25,740 bases of DNA from NCBI GenBank assembly GCA_016182225.1, contig JACOXV010000004.1:1-25740 (forward strand). The letters run 5' to 3'. How positions within the stretch are numbered: position 1 is the stretch's first letter; each line of letters starts with the position of its first letter. This DNA is from Candidatus Levyibacteriota bacterium (GTDB taxonomy: Bacteria; Patescibacteriota; Microgenomatia; Levybacterales; UBA12049). A model generated the notes under the pieces. That model had not been told where the DNA came from. It made no database searches and saw nothing but the letters and a program-made list of their open reading frames with translations. The position numbers and the translations under genes are program-made. This document shows, piece by piece, positions 6,418 through 13,803 of the stretch.

Positions 6418-6482
6418 ATGCAAAATTCAAAGTTACAATTAAAAAATCAAAAGTTTTTATCTCAAAATTCGAAGAATTTTGA
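6418..6482. repeat. Heptamer-phased array ending in a perfect hairpin
   Basis: Seven-base units ATGCAAA, ATTCAAA, GTTACAA, TTAAAAA, ATCAAAA, GTTTTTA, TCTCAAA cover 6418-6466. They run into a perfect 9-bp stem, TCAAAATTC (6462-6470) with GAATTTTGA (6474-6482) around a GAA loop. There is no T-run, so it is not a typical terminator. The rest of the gap to rpsS (6483-6547) can form CTGCT (6495-6499)/AGCAG and GTCC/GGAC stems. Confidence 0.6.
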
Positions 6483-6547
6483 AGGAAGAGAGGCCTGCTG
6501 AAAGCCAAAGTCCATTTAGGACGAAGGTACCAAGCAGTGACTTGACG

Positions 6548-6781
6548 ATGGCACGAAGTGCAAAAAAAGGACCATATATAGATCAAAGGCTATTAAAAAA
6601 AATTACTGTACAAAAACAGTCTGGAGATCGCTCTCCTATAAAAACATGGGCGCGGTCTTGTCAGATTTCTCCTGATTTTGTCGGTCATAACTTTGCAGTT
6701 CATAACGGACGAGCCTTTATTAATGTTTTTGTGCAGGAAGGTATGGTTTGTTCGTACAAAAGGTTTAAGGATAAGTCCTAG
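6548..6781 (+). CDS. rpsS: 30S ribosomal protein S19, C-terminus truncated
   Basis: The frame opens MARSAKKGPYIDQRLLKK and carries PIKTWARSCQISPDFVGHNFAVHNGRAF, unmistakable S19. After INVFVQEGMV (residue 66 or so) homology stops: the conserved GHKLGEF-PTR tail is replaced by CSYKRFKDKS and a stop, giving 77 residues instead of about 92. From the same point the next frame reads as L22. This looks like an out-of-frame deletion joining S19 to L22, natural or from assembly. An in-frame TTG at 6479 would add 23 unrelated residues; ATG 6548 is the family start. Confidence 0.88.
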   Translation: MARSAKKGPYIDQRLLKKITVQKQSGDRSPIKTWARSCQISPDFVGHNFAVHNGRAFINVFVQEGMVCSYKRFKDKS

Positions 6782-7076
6782 AAAAGTTGCGATTGTAGCG
6801 GATGCTATAAGAAACCTTCCGCTAGATGAGGCACTCAATATTTTGCCAACTATGGAAAAAAGAGGAGCCTATGTTATAGGAAAAAGTCTTAATAGTGCTA
6901 TAGCAAATGCTGTTAATAATGCAACTCTTAGCAGAGAAACTTTTAGAATAAAGCGAGTTGAGGTAACAGAGGGAGCTTTTATAAAAAGATTCAGGCCTTC
7001 TACCAGGGGAAGAGTCCACCCATATAAAAGAAGGGCAAGTAATTTAAGAATTATATTGGAAGGAGAAAAGAAATAA
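6723..7076 (+). CDS. rplV: 50S ribosomal protein L22, N-terminus affected
   Basis: From FVRTKGLRISPRKVAIVADAIR onward this is a normal L22 with SLNSAIANAVNNA, the FRPSTRGRVHPYKRRASN hairpin lining the exit tunnel, and the end NLRIILEGEKK. The first residues before FVRT do not look like L22, and the frame overlaps rpsS by 59 bases. ATG 6723 gives 117 residues; ATG 6678 would add 15 more that are just S19 read out of frame. The true start codon may have been lost with the S19 C-terminus (see rpsS). Confidence 0.85.
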   Translation: MFLCRKVWFVRTKGLRISPRKVAIVADAIRNLPLDEALNILPTMEKRGAYVIGKSLNSAIANAVNNATLSRETFRIKRVEVTEGAFIKRFRPSTRGRVHPYKRRASNLRIILEGEKK

Positions 7077-7079
7077 AAA

Positions 7080-7724
7080 ATGGGACATAAGGTAAATCCA
7101 AAATTATTTAGATTAGGACCCCTGTATAACTGGGACAGTAGATGGTTTGATGAGAAAAAATATAAAGAAACGCTTCTTGAGGATTATAAATTAAGAAAAG
7201 CTATTACGGAGAGGTTAAAACAGGCAGGAGGTTCTTTAGTTGAGATAGAAAGGTCTATAAATAGCTTAAAAATCACTGCTTATGTGTCCAAACCCGGTAT
7301 GGTGATAGGACGTGGAGGCGCAGGCTTGGAAGAACTTAAGAAATTTATAAACGAAATAATTTTAAAGGGTAATAAGGGTAAAAATTTACCAAAAATTGAT
7401 ATAAGAGTAGAGCCTATAAAAGAGCCTAATTTGGATGCATTTCTGGTAGCTAGAAACATATCTGATCAGCTCGTTCGAAGATTGCCTCATAAAAGAGTTA
7501 TGACTCAAGCAGTTCAGAGAACAATGGGGTCAGGTGCAAAAGGCGTAAGAATAGTTCTTGCTGGAAGAATAGGCGGAGCAGAAATCGCAAGAAGAGAAAA
7601 AATGCAGGAAGGAACTGTGCCATTATCAACCATCCGAGAACACGTAAGCTATGCGAGTGTTCCGGCTCTTACGAAAAAAGGATATATAGGAGTAAAAGTC
7701 TGGATAAATAAAAAGGAAGAGTAA
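7080..7724 (+). CDS. rpsC: 30S ribosomal protein S3
   Basis: A 214-residue S3 opening MGHKVNPKLFRLG, a KH domain with GRGGAG (about residues 78-83) and the C-terminal QAVQRTMGSGAKGVRIVLAGRIGGAEIAR block. Length is normal. S3 forms part of the mRNA entry channel with S4 and S5. It starts three bases after the L22 stop and two bases before L16, in the usual order. Confidence 0.97.
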   Translation: MGHKVNPKLFRLGPLYNWDSRWFDEKKYKETLLEDYKLRKAITERLKQAGGSLVEIERSINSLKITAYVSKPGMVIGRGGAGLEELKKFINEIILKGNKGKNLPKIDIRVEPIKEPNLDAFLVARNISDQLVRRLPHKRVMTQAVQRTMGSGAKGVRIVLAGRIGGAEIARREKMQEGTVPLSTIREHVSYASVPALTKKGYIGVKVWINKKEE

Positions 7725-7726
7725 TT

Positions 7727-8143
7727 ATGTTAGTTCCAAAAAGAGCAAAATACAGAAAACAAATGAGAGGAAAAATGAAAGGAAATGCAACAGCGGGGAT
7801 AAATATCTCTTTTGGAGAATATGGTTTGGTTTCTGAGGATATGGGTTGGATCACAAGTAGACAAATAGAGGCAGCTAGACGTGCAATAACGCATTTTACC
7901 CAAAGAGGAGGCAGACTTTGGATTCGAATTTTTCCAGATAAGCCTATTTCTAAAAAACCAGCAGAGGTCAGGATGGGTGGAGGAAAAGGAGATGTCTCTG
8001 AATTTGTCGCTCCGGTTAAAAGGGGACGAGTATTATTTGAAATGGGTGGAGTTCCAAAAGAGACAGCTTTTCAGGCATTAAGACTTGCATCTCATAAGCT
8101 TAATGTAAAAACAAGAATAGTCGATAAGGAAGAATTGTTATGA
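7727..8143 (+). CDS. rplP: 50S ribosomal protein L16
   Basis: A complete 138-residue L16 with YRKQMRGKMKG near the start, GRLWIRIFPDKPISKKPAEVRMGGGKG (about 62-88) and MGGVPKETAFQALRLASHKL near the end. It binds near the A-site tRNA and the central protuberance. The stop codon is a TGA within an ATGA overlap with rpmC, evidence that TGA terminates in this organism. Confidence 0.97.
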   Translation: MLVPKRAKYRKQMRGKMKGNATAGINISFGEYGLVSEDMGWITSRQIEAARRAITHFTQRGGRLWIRIFPDKPISKKPAEVRMGGGKGDVSEFVAPVKRGRVLFEMGGVPKETAFQALRLASHKLNVKTRIVDKEELL

Positions 8144-8343
8144 AAACTAAAGAAAAAAAAGAAGTTTTTTCAAAAGATATAAAAGAATTAAAAAATCGTC
8201 TTAAGGAAGCCCGCGAACAGCTATTTGAAATGAGAATGGATTTTTCTCAGAACAAACTTAAAAATAGCAGACAGCTTTTTTTCAAAAGACGGGAGATAGC
8301 ACAAATTATGACAGTAATTAGAGAAAAGGAGCTTGTAAAATAA
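8140..8343 (+). CDS. rpmC: 50S ribosomal protein L29
   Basis: A 67-residue, helical L29. The family features are ELKNRLKEAREQLFEMRMDFSQNKLKNSRQL (landmark residues about 15-45) and a C-terminal KRREIAQIMTVIRE. It is a tunnel-exit protein neighbouring L23. The start overlaps the rplP stop by four bases (ATGA), implying coupled translation. Confidence 0.95.
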   Translation: MKTKEKKEVFSKDIKELKNRLKEAREQLFEMRMDFSQNKLKNSRQLFFKRREIAQIMTVIREKELVK

Positions 8344-8344
8344 A

Positions 8345-8602
8345 ATGAAAATTTTTGAAGGAATAGTTTTATCAGTTGGCGGAGAGAAAACAGCGACAGT
8401 TGAGGTTTCCAGGAGATTTCCTCATCCGCTTTATAGAAAACTCATAAAACGAAGTAAAAAATATACCGTAGATACAAATAATTTGGAAATAGTTATTGGA
8501 AAAAGAGTAAAGATTTCAGAAACCAGACCAATTTCGAAAAATAAACATTTTAAAATTATAAGCGTATTGGAGGAAAAGAATATTAAGAAAGGGAGCAAAT
8601 AA
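8345..8602 (+). CDS. rpsQ: 30S ribosomal protein S17
   Basis: An 85-residue OB-fold protein with FEGIVLSVGGEKTATVEVSRRFPHPLYRK and the closing ISETRPISKNKHFKI typical of S17. It begins one base after the L29 stop and abuts rplN directly. It binds 16S rRNA early in assembly. Confidence 0.96.
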   Translation: MKIFEGIVLSVGGEKTATVEVSRRFPHPLYRKLIKRSKKYTVDTNNLEIVIGKRVKISETRPISKNKHFKIISVLEEKNIKKGSK

Positions 8603-8977
8603 ATGATACAACACAGAAGCATGCTTAAGGTTGCAGATAATTCCGGAGCCAAACTCCTTCAGGTGATACATATATTTGGAGGATCTAGAAGAAAGTTTGG
8701 ATATCTGGGAGATATTCTAAATTGTGTGGTAAAAGAAGCAAGTCCAAATGGGCAGGTTGCAGAGAGCGAAATAGTAAAAGTTATCTTAGTGAGGGCAAAA
8801 AAAGAACATAAAAGAGAGGATGGTTCTTATGTAAGATTTTCTGAAAATGCAGGTGTTCTAATTGATAATGCAAAAGATAAAAACCCAAGAGGAACAAGAA
8901 TATTTGGTCCTATAGCGCGAGAGATTAGAGATAGAGGATTTACGAAAATAGCGAGCATGGCAGTAGAGGTAGTCTAG
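8603..8977 (+). CDS. rplN: 50S ribosomal protein L14
   Basis: A 124-residue L14 beginning MIQHRSMLKVADNSGAKLLQVI and ending with GPIAREIRDRGFTKIASMAVEVV. The YVRFSENAGVLID stretch is a little unlike the usual FDxNAxVLI but in register. GGGAG lies nine bases before the ATG. L14 interacts with L19 and the subunit interface. Confidence 0.97.
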   Translation: MIQHRSMLKVADNSGAKLLQVIHIFGGSRRKFGYLGDILNCVVKEASPNGQVAESEIVKVILVRAKKEHKREDGSYVRFSENAGVLIDNAKDKNPRGTRIFGPIAREIRDRGFTKIASMAVEVV

Positions 8978-8983
8978 TAAATA

Positions 8984-9011
8984 AAAGTTAAAAATGAAAA
9001 GTGAAAAGTTT
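8984..9011. repeat. Heptamer-phased array, rplN-rplX gap
   Basis: Units AAAGTTA, AAAATGA, AAAGTGA, AAAGTTT follow in exact 7-base steps, then the rplX ribosome binding site AAGGAAATAAT. The units match those within rplD and rplQ. Confidence 0.6.
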
Positions 9012-9027
9012 GAAAAAAGGAAATAAT

Positions 9028-9333
9028 ATGAAATTAAAAAAAGGAGATACAGTCGCAATCATAAAAGGAAAAGACAAGGGTAAGAATGGAAAAATCGAAA
9101 AGATTTTTCCAAATCTTGCGAAAGTCCTTTTGCCCGAGGTAAATCTTTACAAGAGGCATGTAAAGTCAAGGGTGCCTCAGAAGCCGTCTGAAATAGTTAC
9201 ACTTACTAAGCCAATTTCTTGGGTAAATGTAGCACTTATTTGCCCAAATTGCAAAAAACAAACAAGGGTCGGTTATAAAATTGAGGGAAAAGAAAAAATA
9301 AGAATCTGCAAGAAATGTTCTAAAAAAATATAA
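9028..9333 (+). CDS. rplX: 50S ribosomal protein L24 with zinc ribbon
   Basis: The KOW domain is at the start (KKGDTVAIIKGKDKGKNGKI) and a CPNC...CKKC zinc-ribbon-like pair closes the protein. ATG 9028 gives 101 residues and has AAGG ten bases upstream; GTG 9001 would add nine residues encoded by the repeat and is less likely. L24 initiates large-subunit assembly. Confidence 0.96.
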   Translation: MKLKKGDTVAIIKGKDKGKNGKIEKIFPNLAKVLLPEVNLYKRHVKSRVPQKPSEIVTLTKPISWVNVALICPNCKKQTRVGYKIEGKEKIRICKKCSKKI

Positions 9334-9335
9334 AT

Positions 9336-9887
9336 ATGAATAGACTAATGCAAAAATATAGAGAAAATATAGTTGGAGAGCTTCAAAAGGAACTAAGTAT
9401 TTCCAATATGTTTGACGTGCCAAAAATTTCCAAAATTGTAATAAGTATGGGAGTAAAAGACGCCTTGTCTGACAAAAAGAGCATCGATTCGGGACTTGAG
9501 CTTTTGGCGCAAGTTTCTGGCCAGAAACCAAAAATTACTAAAGCCAAGAAATCTATCTCAACGTTTAAGCTTAGAGAAGGAGATAAAATTGGCGTTACGG
9601 TAACTCTTAGAGGAAAAAGAATGTATGAGTTTTTGGAAAAATTAATTAATGTTGTATTGCCAAGAATAAGAGATTTTAGAGGAATATCTCCAGATAGTTT
9701 TGATGGACGAGGCAATTATAATATCGGTTTTTCTGAGAGTATTGTTTTTCCCGAGATAGATCCTGGAAAAATTGATAAAATACAAGGTCTTGAAGTTACT
9801 ATAGTGACGAGTGCAGAAGATAATAAAGAAGGGTATGCTTTGCTAAAGGCCTTAGGTATGCCTTTCAGAAAGGAAAAAAATGGCTAA
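9336..9887 (+). CDS. rplE: 50S ribosomal protein L5
   Basis: A 183-residue L5 with KISKIVISMGVKDA, LAQVSGQKPKITKAKKSISTFKLREGDKIG (about 62-91, landmark only), RIRDFRGISPDSFDGRGNYNIG and a C-terminal EGYALLKALGMPF. L5 contacts 5S rRNA and the P-site tRNA. It starts two bases after L24 and overlaps rpsN by eight bases. Confidence 0.97.
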   Translation: MNRLMQKYRENIVGELQKELSISNMFDVPKISKIVISMGVKDALSDKKSIDSGLELLAQVSGQKPKITKAKKSISTFKLREGDKIGVTVTLRGKRMYEFLEKLINVVLPRIRDFRGISPDSFDGRGNYNIGFSESIVFPEIDPGKIDKIQGLEVTIVTSAEDNKEGYALLKALGMPFRKEKNG

Positions 9888-10065
9888 AAAATCAAAGATA
9901 GTTAAATTTCAGAAAAAACAGAAGTTTACGACCAGAGATAAGTATAGATGTAATCTCTGCGGAAGATCAAGAGCGTATATGAGAAGATTTGGTATTTGTA
10001 GACTTTGTTTCAGAGAATTAGCAATGAAAGGAGAACTTCCTGGAGTAATAAAAGCCAGTTGGTAA
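9880..10065 (+). CDS. rpsN: 30S ribosomal protein S14, zinc-binding type
   Basis: The 61-residue short type with CNLC and CRLC pairs (residues 25-28 and 41-44) and the closing FRELAMKGELPGVIKASW. This is the C+ form, which needs zinc. It overlaps the L5 end by eight bases; AAAGGA just before the ATG is within rplE. Confidence 0.96.
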   Translation: MAKKSKIVKFQKKQKFTTRDKYRCNLCGRSRAYMRRFGICRLCFRELAMKGELPGVIKASW

Positions 10066-10072
10066 TTAAAAT

Positions 10073-10465
10073 ATGAATCACAGTGCTTCCGATTTTATTA
10101 TAAGACTTAAAAATGCATCTCTTGCCAATAGACGAGAGGTTGTGCTTCCTTTTTCAAATATGAACAAACAAATAGGAAAAGTTTTGGTAAAGGAAGGGAT
10201 TCTGGAAGAAATTAAAGAAAACGGCGAAAAGGGAAAGAAATCATTAAAAGCAATTTTGAAATATAGTAGGCGAAAGCCTATTCTTGGCGGAGTACATATA
10301 ATATCAAAACCGTCATTAAGAGTTTATATGCCGGTTACTAAAATTTCTGGAATTGAGAGAAAAGGCAAACATAAAGTGATAATTTCTACCAGCCTTGGTG
10401 TGTTAATAGGCGAAGAAGCTAAAAAGAAAGGAGTCGGCGGAGAAATTCTCTTTGAAATTTGGTAG
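10073..10465 (+). CDS. rpsH: 30S ribosomal protein S8
   Basis: A 130-residue S8 with DFIIRLKNASLANRREVVLPFSNM near the start and ISTSLGVLIGEEAKKKGVGGEILFEIW at the end. In E. coli S8 represses the spc operon by binding an mRNA site within rplE-like sequence; no such site was evaluated here. Confidence 0.96.
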   Translation: MNHSASDFIIRLKNASLANRREVVLPFSNMNKQIGKVLVKEGILEEIKENGEKGKKSLKAILKYSRRKPILGGVHIISKPSLRVYMPVTKISGIERKGKHKVIISTSLGVLIGEEAKKKGVGGEILFEIW

Positions 10466-10468
10466 AGA

Positions 10469-10556
10469 ACAAGAATAAAGACTAAAAGATGAAAGTGATA
10501 AGTTTGAAATAAAAGACTTATCATTAAAATCCTTTAATCCTAAAATCTTAAAATAT
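10469..10556. repeat. Octamer-phased self-complementary array, rpsH-rplF gap
   Basis: The whole gap reads in about 8-base steps: on the right ATCCTTTA, ATCCTAAA, ATCTTAAA, and on the left their approximate complements (AGACTAAA, AGATGAAA, GTGATAAG). A perfect 8-bp inverted repeat TGATAAGT (10496-10503)/ACTTATCA (10516-10523) lies at the centre. There is no T-run after it. Confidence 0.6.
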
Positions 10557-11105
10557 ATGTCAAAAATAGCTAAAAAACCAATTGATATAAAAGAAGGATC
10601 AAGCGTTGAGATTGTTAACAATGAGTTAAAGGTTACCGGGCCAAAAGGAAACCTTACTTTTCGTCTTCCTAATGGAGTGGAAATAAAAGTGGAAAATAAT
10701 CAAATGCAAGTTTTAACAAAAGGAACAGCAGAAAATCTCAATGCTTTGTCTGGACTTGCAAGGTCAATAGCTGCCAATATGATAAAAGGAGTAACCGATG
10801 GGTTTGAGAAAAAGCTTGAGTTATCCGGAGTAGGATATCGAGCACAAGCATCGGGAAATACTATTAATTTATCTTTGGGTTTTTCCCACCCTGTAAAATT
10901 TGTTGCTGACCCGGAGATTAATTTCACAGTTGAAGAAAATGTAATAACAATTTCAGGAATCGATAAGGCGCTTGTAGGAAATACAGCAGCAATGATAAGG
11001 GATATTAGACCCCCCGAACCGTATAAAGGAAAGGGAATAAAATATCAAGGAGAGAGAATTCGAAGAAAAGTCGGAAAAGCAGCAAAAGCCGTAGGAGCGA
11101 AATAA
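10557..11105 (+). CDS. rplF: 50S ribosomal protein L6
   Basis: A 182-residue L6 with the duplicated domain and the conserved block LELSGVGYRAQASGNTINLSLGFSHPV (about 87-113) and closing RPPEPYKGKGIKYQGERIRRKVGKAAK. Length is normal. There is no clear ribosome binding site; the preceding gap is an octamer-phased array. Confidence 0.97.
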   Translation: MSKIAKKPIDIKEGSSVEIVNNELKVTGPKGNLTFRLPNGVEIKVENNQMQVLTKGTAENLNALSGLARSIAANMIKGVTDGFEKKLELSGVGYRAQASGNTINLSLGFSHPVKFVADPEINFTVEENVITISGIDKALVGNTAAMIRDIRPPEPYKGKGIKYQGERIRRKVGKAAKAVGAK

Positions 11106-11106
11106 T

Positions 11107-11134
11107 ATTAAAAATAAAAGATAAAATCTAAAAA
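11107..11134. repeat. Heptamer-phased array, rplF-rplR gap
   Basis: Units ATTAAAA, ATAAAAG, ATAAAAT, CTAAAAA fill the 33-base gap in 7-base steps. It is so A-rich that chance periodicity is possible; counted as a weak member. Confidence 0.4.
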
Positions 11135-11138
11135 ATAT

Positions 11139-11486
11139 ATGAGAAAAGAAAAAAATCAAAAATTAAGAAGACAAGTTAGAATTCGTTCTAAGGTTCGAAA
11201 GAATATGGATAGACCTAGAATTTCTGTTTTTCGTTCAAATAAATATATTTTTGCTCAAATAATAGATGATAAAAAGAAAAAAACGATAATTGGTGTTTCT
11301 GAAAAACAAATCAAAGAAGGAAAGAAAACAAAAACTGAAAGAGCAAAAGAGCTAGGCAAGTTGCTTGCGGTATTGGCTCAAAAGAAAAAAATCAGCGAGG
11401 CCGTTTTTGATAGAGGTTCTTATTCTTATCATGGCAGAGTGAAGGCTGTCGCCGATGGGCTGCGAGAAGGAGGCATGAAATTCTAA
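11139..11486 (+). CDS. rplR: 50S ribosomal protein L18
   Basis: A 115-residue L18 with RIRSKVRKNMDRPRISVFRSNKYIFAQIIDD and the closing FDRGSYSYHGRVKAVADGLREGGMKF. It binds 5S rRNA with L5. Its TAA shares one base with the ATG of rpsE. A GGAGG near the end (11469-11473) probably serves rpsE. Confidence 0.96.
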   Translation: MRKEKNQKLRRQVRIRSKVRKNMDRPRISVFRSNKYIFAQIIDDKKKKTIIGVSEKQIKEGKKTKTERAKELGKLLAVLAQKKKISEAVFDRGSYSYHGRVKAVADGLREGGMKF

Positions 11487-11995
11487 TGGTTAATATATTA
11501 GATCAAAATAAAGAGCTCTCGGGACTAAGAAGAGAAGAATTTGAAGAAAAAATTGTACAGGTGAATAGAGTTTCCAAAAAAACTCAGGGCGGAAATAAAA
11601 TAGGCTTTTCTGTTTTAACAGTTGTTGGTGATGGAGCCGGAAGAGTCGGTGTGGGACTTGGAAAAGCTCCCGATATATCGTCTGCAATAAGAAAAGGTGT
11701 CACCTTAGCTAAAAAACATTTAGTGGAAGTGCCAATTGTTGAGGGAACAATTCCCTTTTCCTATAACATAAAACTTGGCGCCGCCAAAGTATTATTAAAG
11801 CCAGCGCCCCCGGGAAGCGGTGTTATTGCCGGTGGGGCAGTAAGAAGTGTTGTCTCAGCAGCAGGAATTAAAAATATTTCATCAAAAATGTTGGGAACCG
11901 GAAATAAGGCGAGCAACGTTTACGCAACAATTGAGGCATTAAAAAAAATCTCTGAGAGATATGAAAATGAAAAAAGATTAAAGGAGGAAAAATAA
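11486..11995 (+). CDS. rpsE: 30S ribosomal protein S5
   Basis: A 169-residue S5 with the double-stranded RNA-binding domain (VNRVSKKTQGG...FSVLTVVGDGAGRVGVGLGKAPD) and the second domain PAPPGSGVIAGGAVRSVVSAAGIKNISSKMLG. It sits at the mRNA entry channel and affects decoding accuracy. L15 follows directly; the expected rpmD (L30) gene is missing between them. Confidence 0.97.
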   Translation: MVNILDQNKELSGLRREEFEEKIVQVNRVSKKTQGGNKIGFSVLTVVGDGAGRVGVGLGKAPDISSAIRKGVTLAKKHLVEVPIVEGTIPFSYNIKLGAAKVLLKPAPPGSGVIAGGAVRSVVSAAGIKNISSKMLGTGNKASNVYATIEALKKISERYENEKRLKEEK

Positions 11996-12439
11996 ATGAA
12001 ACTAGAAAAGCTTCAAAAGATTACTAAAAGAACAAAAAAAAGACTTGGTCAGGGTCATGGATCCGGCAAGGTAAAGACGTCCGGTCGCGGAACAAAAGGA
12101 CAGAAATCCAGGAGTCATGTGCCTCTTTCTTTTGAAGGCGGAGCGCTTCCTCTTAAGAAAAGAATGCCAATGCTCAGGGGAAAAGGAAAAAATAAATCTT
12201 TTTCGAAAAATAAAGCTATAATAAATGTTGAAGCTTTGAATATTCTAAAGAAAGACAGTGTTATTGATATTGATACTTTGGCAAAAGCAAAGTTAATTGA
12301 CAAGGAATATGCAATGGAGTATGGAGTTAAGATATTGGGAGACGGAAAAATTGATATTCCTCTTACTCTAAAGCTTCCCGCATCTCGTGGAGCCATAAAA
12401 AAAATTCAAAAGGCCGGAGGTAAAATTGAGGTATCCTAA
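11996..12439 (+). CDS. rplO: 50S ribosomal protein L15
   Basis: A 147-residue L15 with the glycine- and lysine-rich start (KRLGQGHGSGKVKTSGRGTKGQKSR) and a C-terminal LPASRGAIKKIQKAGGKIE. AGGAGG lies nine bases before the ATG, one of the better ribosome binding sites here. Its stop overlaps the secY start (TAATG). Confidence 0.96.
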   Translation: MKLEKLQKITKRTKKRLGQGHGSGKVKTSGRGTKGQKSRSHVPLSFEGGALPLKKRMPMLRGKGKNKSFSKNKAIINVEALNILKKDSVIDIDTLAKAKLIDKEYAMEYGVKILGDGKIDIPLTLKLPASRGAIKKIQKAGGKIEVS

Positions 12440-13725
12440 TGGATAGAATTTTTAAAATTTTTCAAAATAGCTTTAAATCAAAAGAGGTTAGAAAGAAAAT
12501 TCTTTTTACATTAGGAATCTTCATAATTTTCAGAGTATTTGCTCACATCCCCGTTTCAGGAGTAGATGTAGCTTCACTTAAGGTTTTATTTTCACAAAAT
12601 CAATTTTTAGGGCTTTTGGATATATTTTCGGGCGGAACTTTAGCTAACTTTTCCGTCATGGCCTTAGGACTTAATCCATACATTAATGCTTCGATTATTT
12701 TTAACCTAGGATCACTTGTTTTTCCGAAACTTGAGGCTTTATCTAAAGAAGGCGAACAAGGAAGACAAAAAATCAATCAGTGGACAAGAATGCTTACTGT
12801 TCCGCTGGCCGCAATTCAGGCCGTAGGCATGTTTGCTTTGCTTCGTTCCCAGGGTATAGTGTCGATGGGATCGCCGCTTGAGATTGTTTCTTTTATAGCA
12901 ACTATGACTGCAGGGACTATGCTTCTTGTTTGGCTGGGAGAATTAATTACGGAAAAAGGAATAGGCAATGGAATTTCCCTTCTTATATTTGCTGGAATAG
13001 TAAGTCGTATTCCGGTTTTGTTTGGTCAGACTGCTTCCACTACATCAGCAGAAAACGTTACAAACATCATAACGTTTGGTATCATGGGACTTTTGGTGAT
13101 CGCAGCAATCGTAGTAGTTAATGAAGCAACCAGGCAAATTACTGTTTATTATGCCAGACGTGTTCGCGGAAATAAAATGTATGGTGATCAGTCAACGCAT
13201 CTTCCCCTTCGACTTAATCAAGCAGGAGTCATTCCTATCATCTTTGCCGTGTCGCTTATTCTTCTTCCGTCTCTTTTCGCAAATTATCTTTCGGCATCCA
13301 GCAATCCTACCTTGAATAATATTGCCACAAATTTGACTATTTGGTTTAATCCCAACAGTCTTATTTATAACGGATCATACTTTTTTCTAGTTGTTTTGTT
13401 TACCTATTTTTATACAGCGGTAGTATTTAATCCTAAAAAAATTGCAGAAGAGATTCAAAAGCATGGCGGTTTTATTCCAGGAATAAGACCGGGAGCATCA
13501 ACGAGTAATTATTTAAATTATATTCTAACTCGCATCACGTCAGTTGGAGCAGTATTCCTGGGACTAATAGCAATACTCCCATCCATAACCCGATTATTTA
13601 CAAATGCCGATAATTTAATACTTGGAGGAACCGGAATTCTCATCGTAGTATCGGTAGTTTTGGAAACAGTAAAAGCAATAGAGGCTCAATTGGTGATGAG
13701 GAATTATGAAGGGTTTGTAAAATAA
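12439..13725 (+). CDS. secY: Preprotein translocase subunit SecY
   Basis: A 428-residue SecY with about ten membrane helices. Landmarks are the plug region SGGTLANFSVMALGLNPYINASII (about 67-90), the cytoplasmic ERGxG-like ITEKGIGNGISLLIFAGI and the C-terminal ribosome-binding loops RRVRGNKMYGDQSTHLPLRLNQAGVIP and KHGGFIPGIRPGAST. It forms the channel for exported and membrane proteins. Coupled to L15 by a one-base overlap, as usual at the end of the spc operon. Confidence 0.97.
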   Translation: MDRIFKIFQNSFKSKEVRKKILFTLGIFIIFRVFAHIPVSGVDVASLKVLFSQNQFLGLLDIFSGGTLANFSVMALGLNPYINASIIFNLGSLVFPKLEALSKEGEQGRQKINQWTRMLTVPLAAIQAVGMFALLRSQGIVSMGSPLEIVSFIATMTAGTMLLVWLGELITEKGIGNGISLLIFAGIVSRIPVLFGQTASTTSAENVTNIITFGIMGLLVIAAIVVVNEATRQITVYYARRVRGNKMYGDQSTHLPLRLNQAGVIPIIFAVSLILLPSLFANYLSASSNPTLNNIATNLTIWFNPNSLIYNGSYFFLVVLFTYFYTAVVFNPKKIAEEIQKHGGFIPGIRPGASTSNYLNYILTRITSVGAVFLGLIAILPSITRLFTNADNLILGGTGILIVVSVVLETVKAIEAQLVMRNYEGFVK

Positions 13726-13726
13726 T

Positions 13727-13785
13727 ATGACCCGTTCGACATTGCTCAGGCCATCGGCTCTGAGGCTCAGGCTCGAAGAGGTCAT
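13727..13785. repeat. G+C-rich palindromic element, secY-adk gap
   Basis: ATGACCCGTTCGA (13727-13739) pairs with TCGAAGAGGTCAT (13773-13785) with two mismatches, and the inside holds direct copies of GCTCAGGC at 13744 and 13765 plus CTGAG at 13760. It is much richer in G+C than its surroundings. TTCGAC...GCTCAGG resembles short dispersed palindromes seen in many bacterial genomes, from memory only. Confidence 0.5.
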
Positions 13786-13803
13786 AGTGAGGGAATCGAA
13801 TCT

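Noticed and set aside
6740..6770. Programmed +1 frameshift making an S19-L22 fusion
   Set aside because: The S19 C-terminus and L22 N-terminus are both missing, which a frameshift does not explain; a deletion accounts for all of it.
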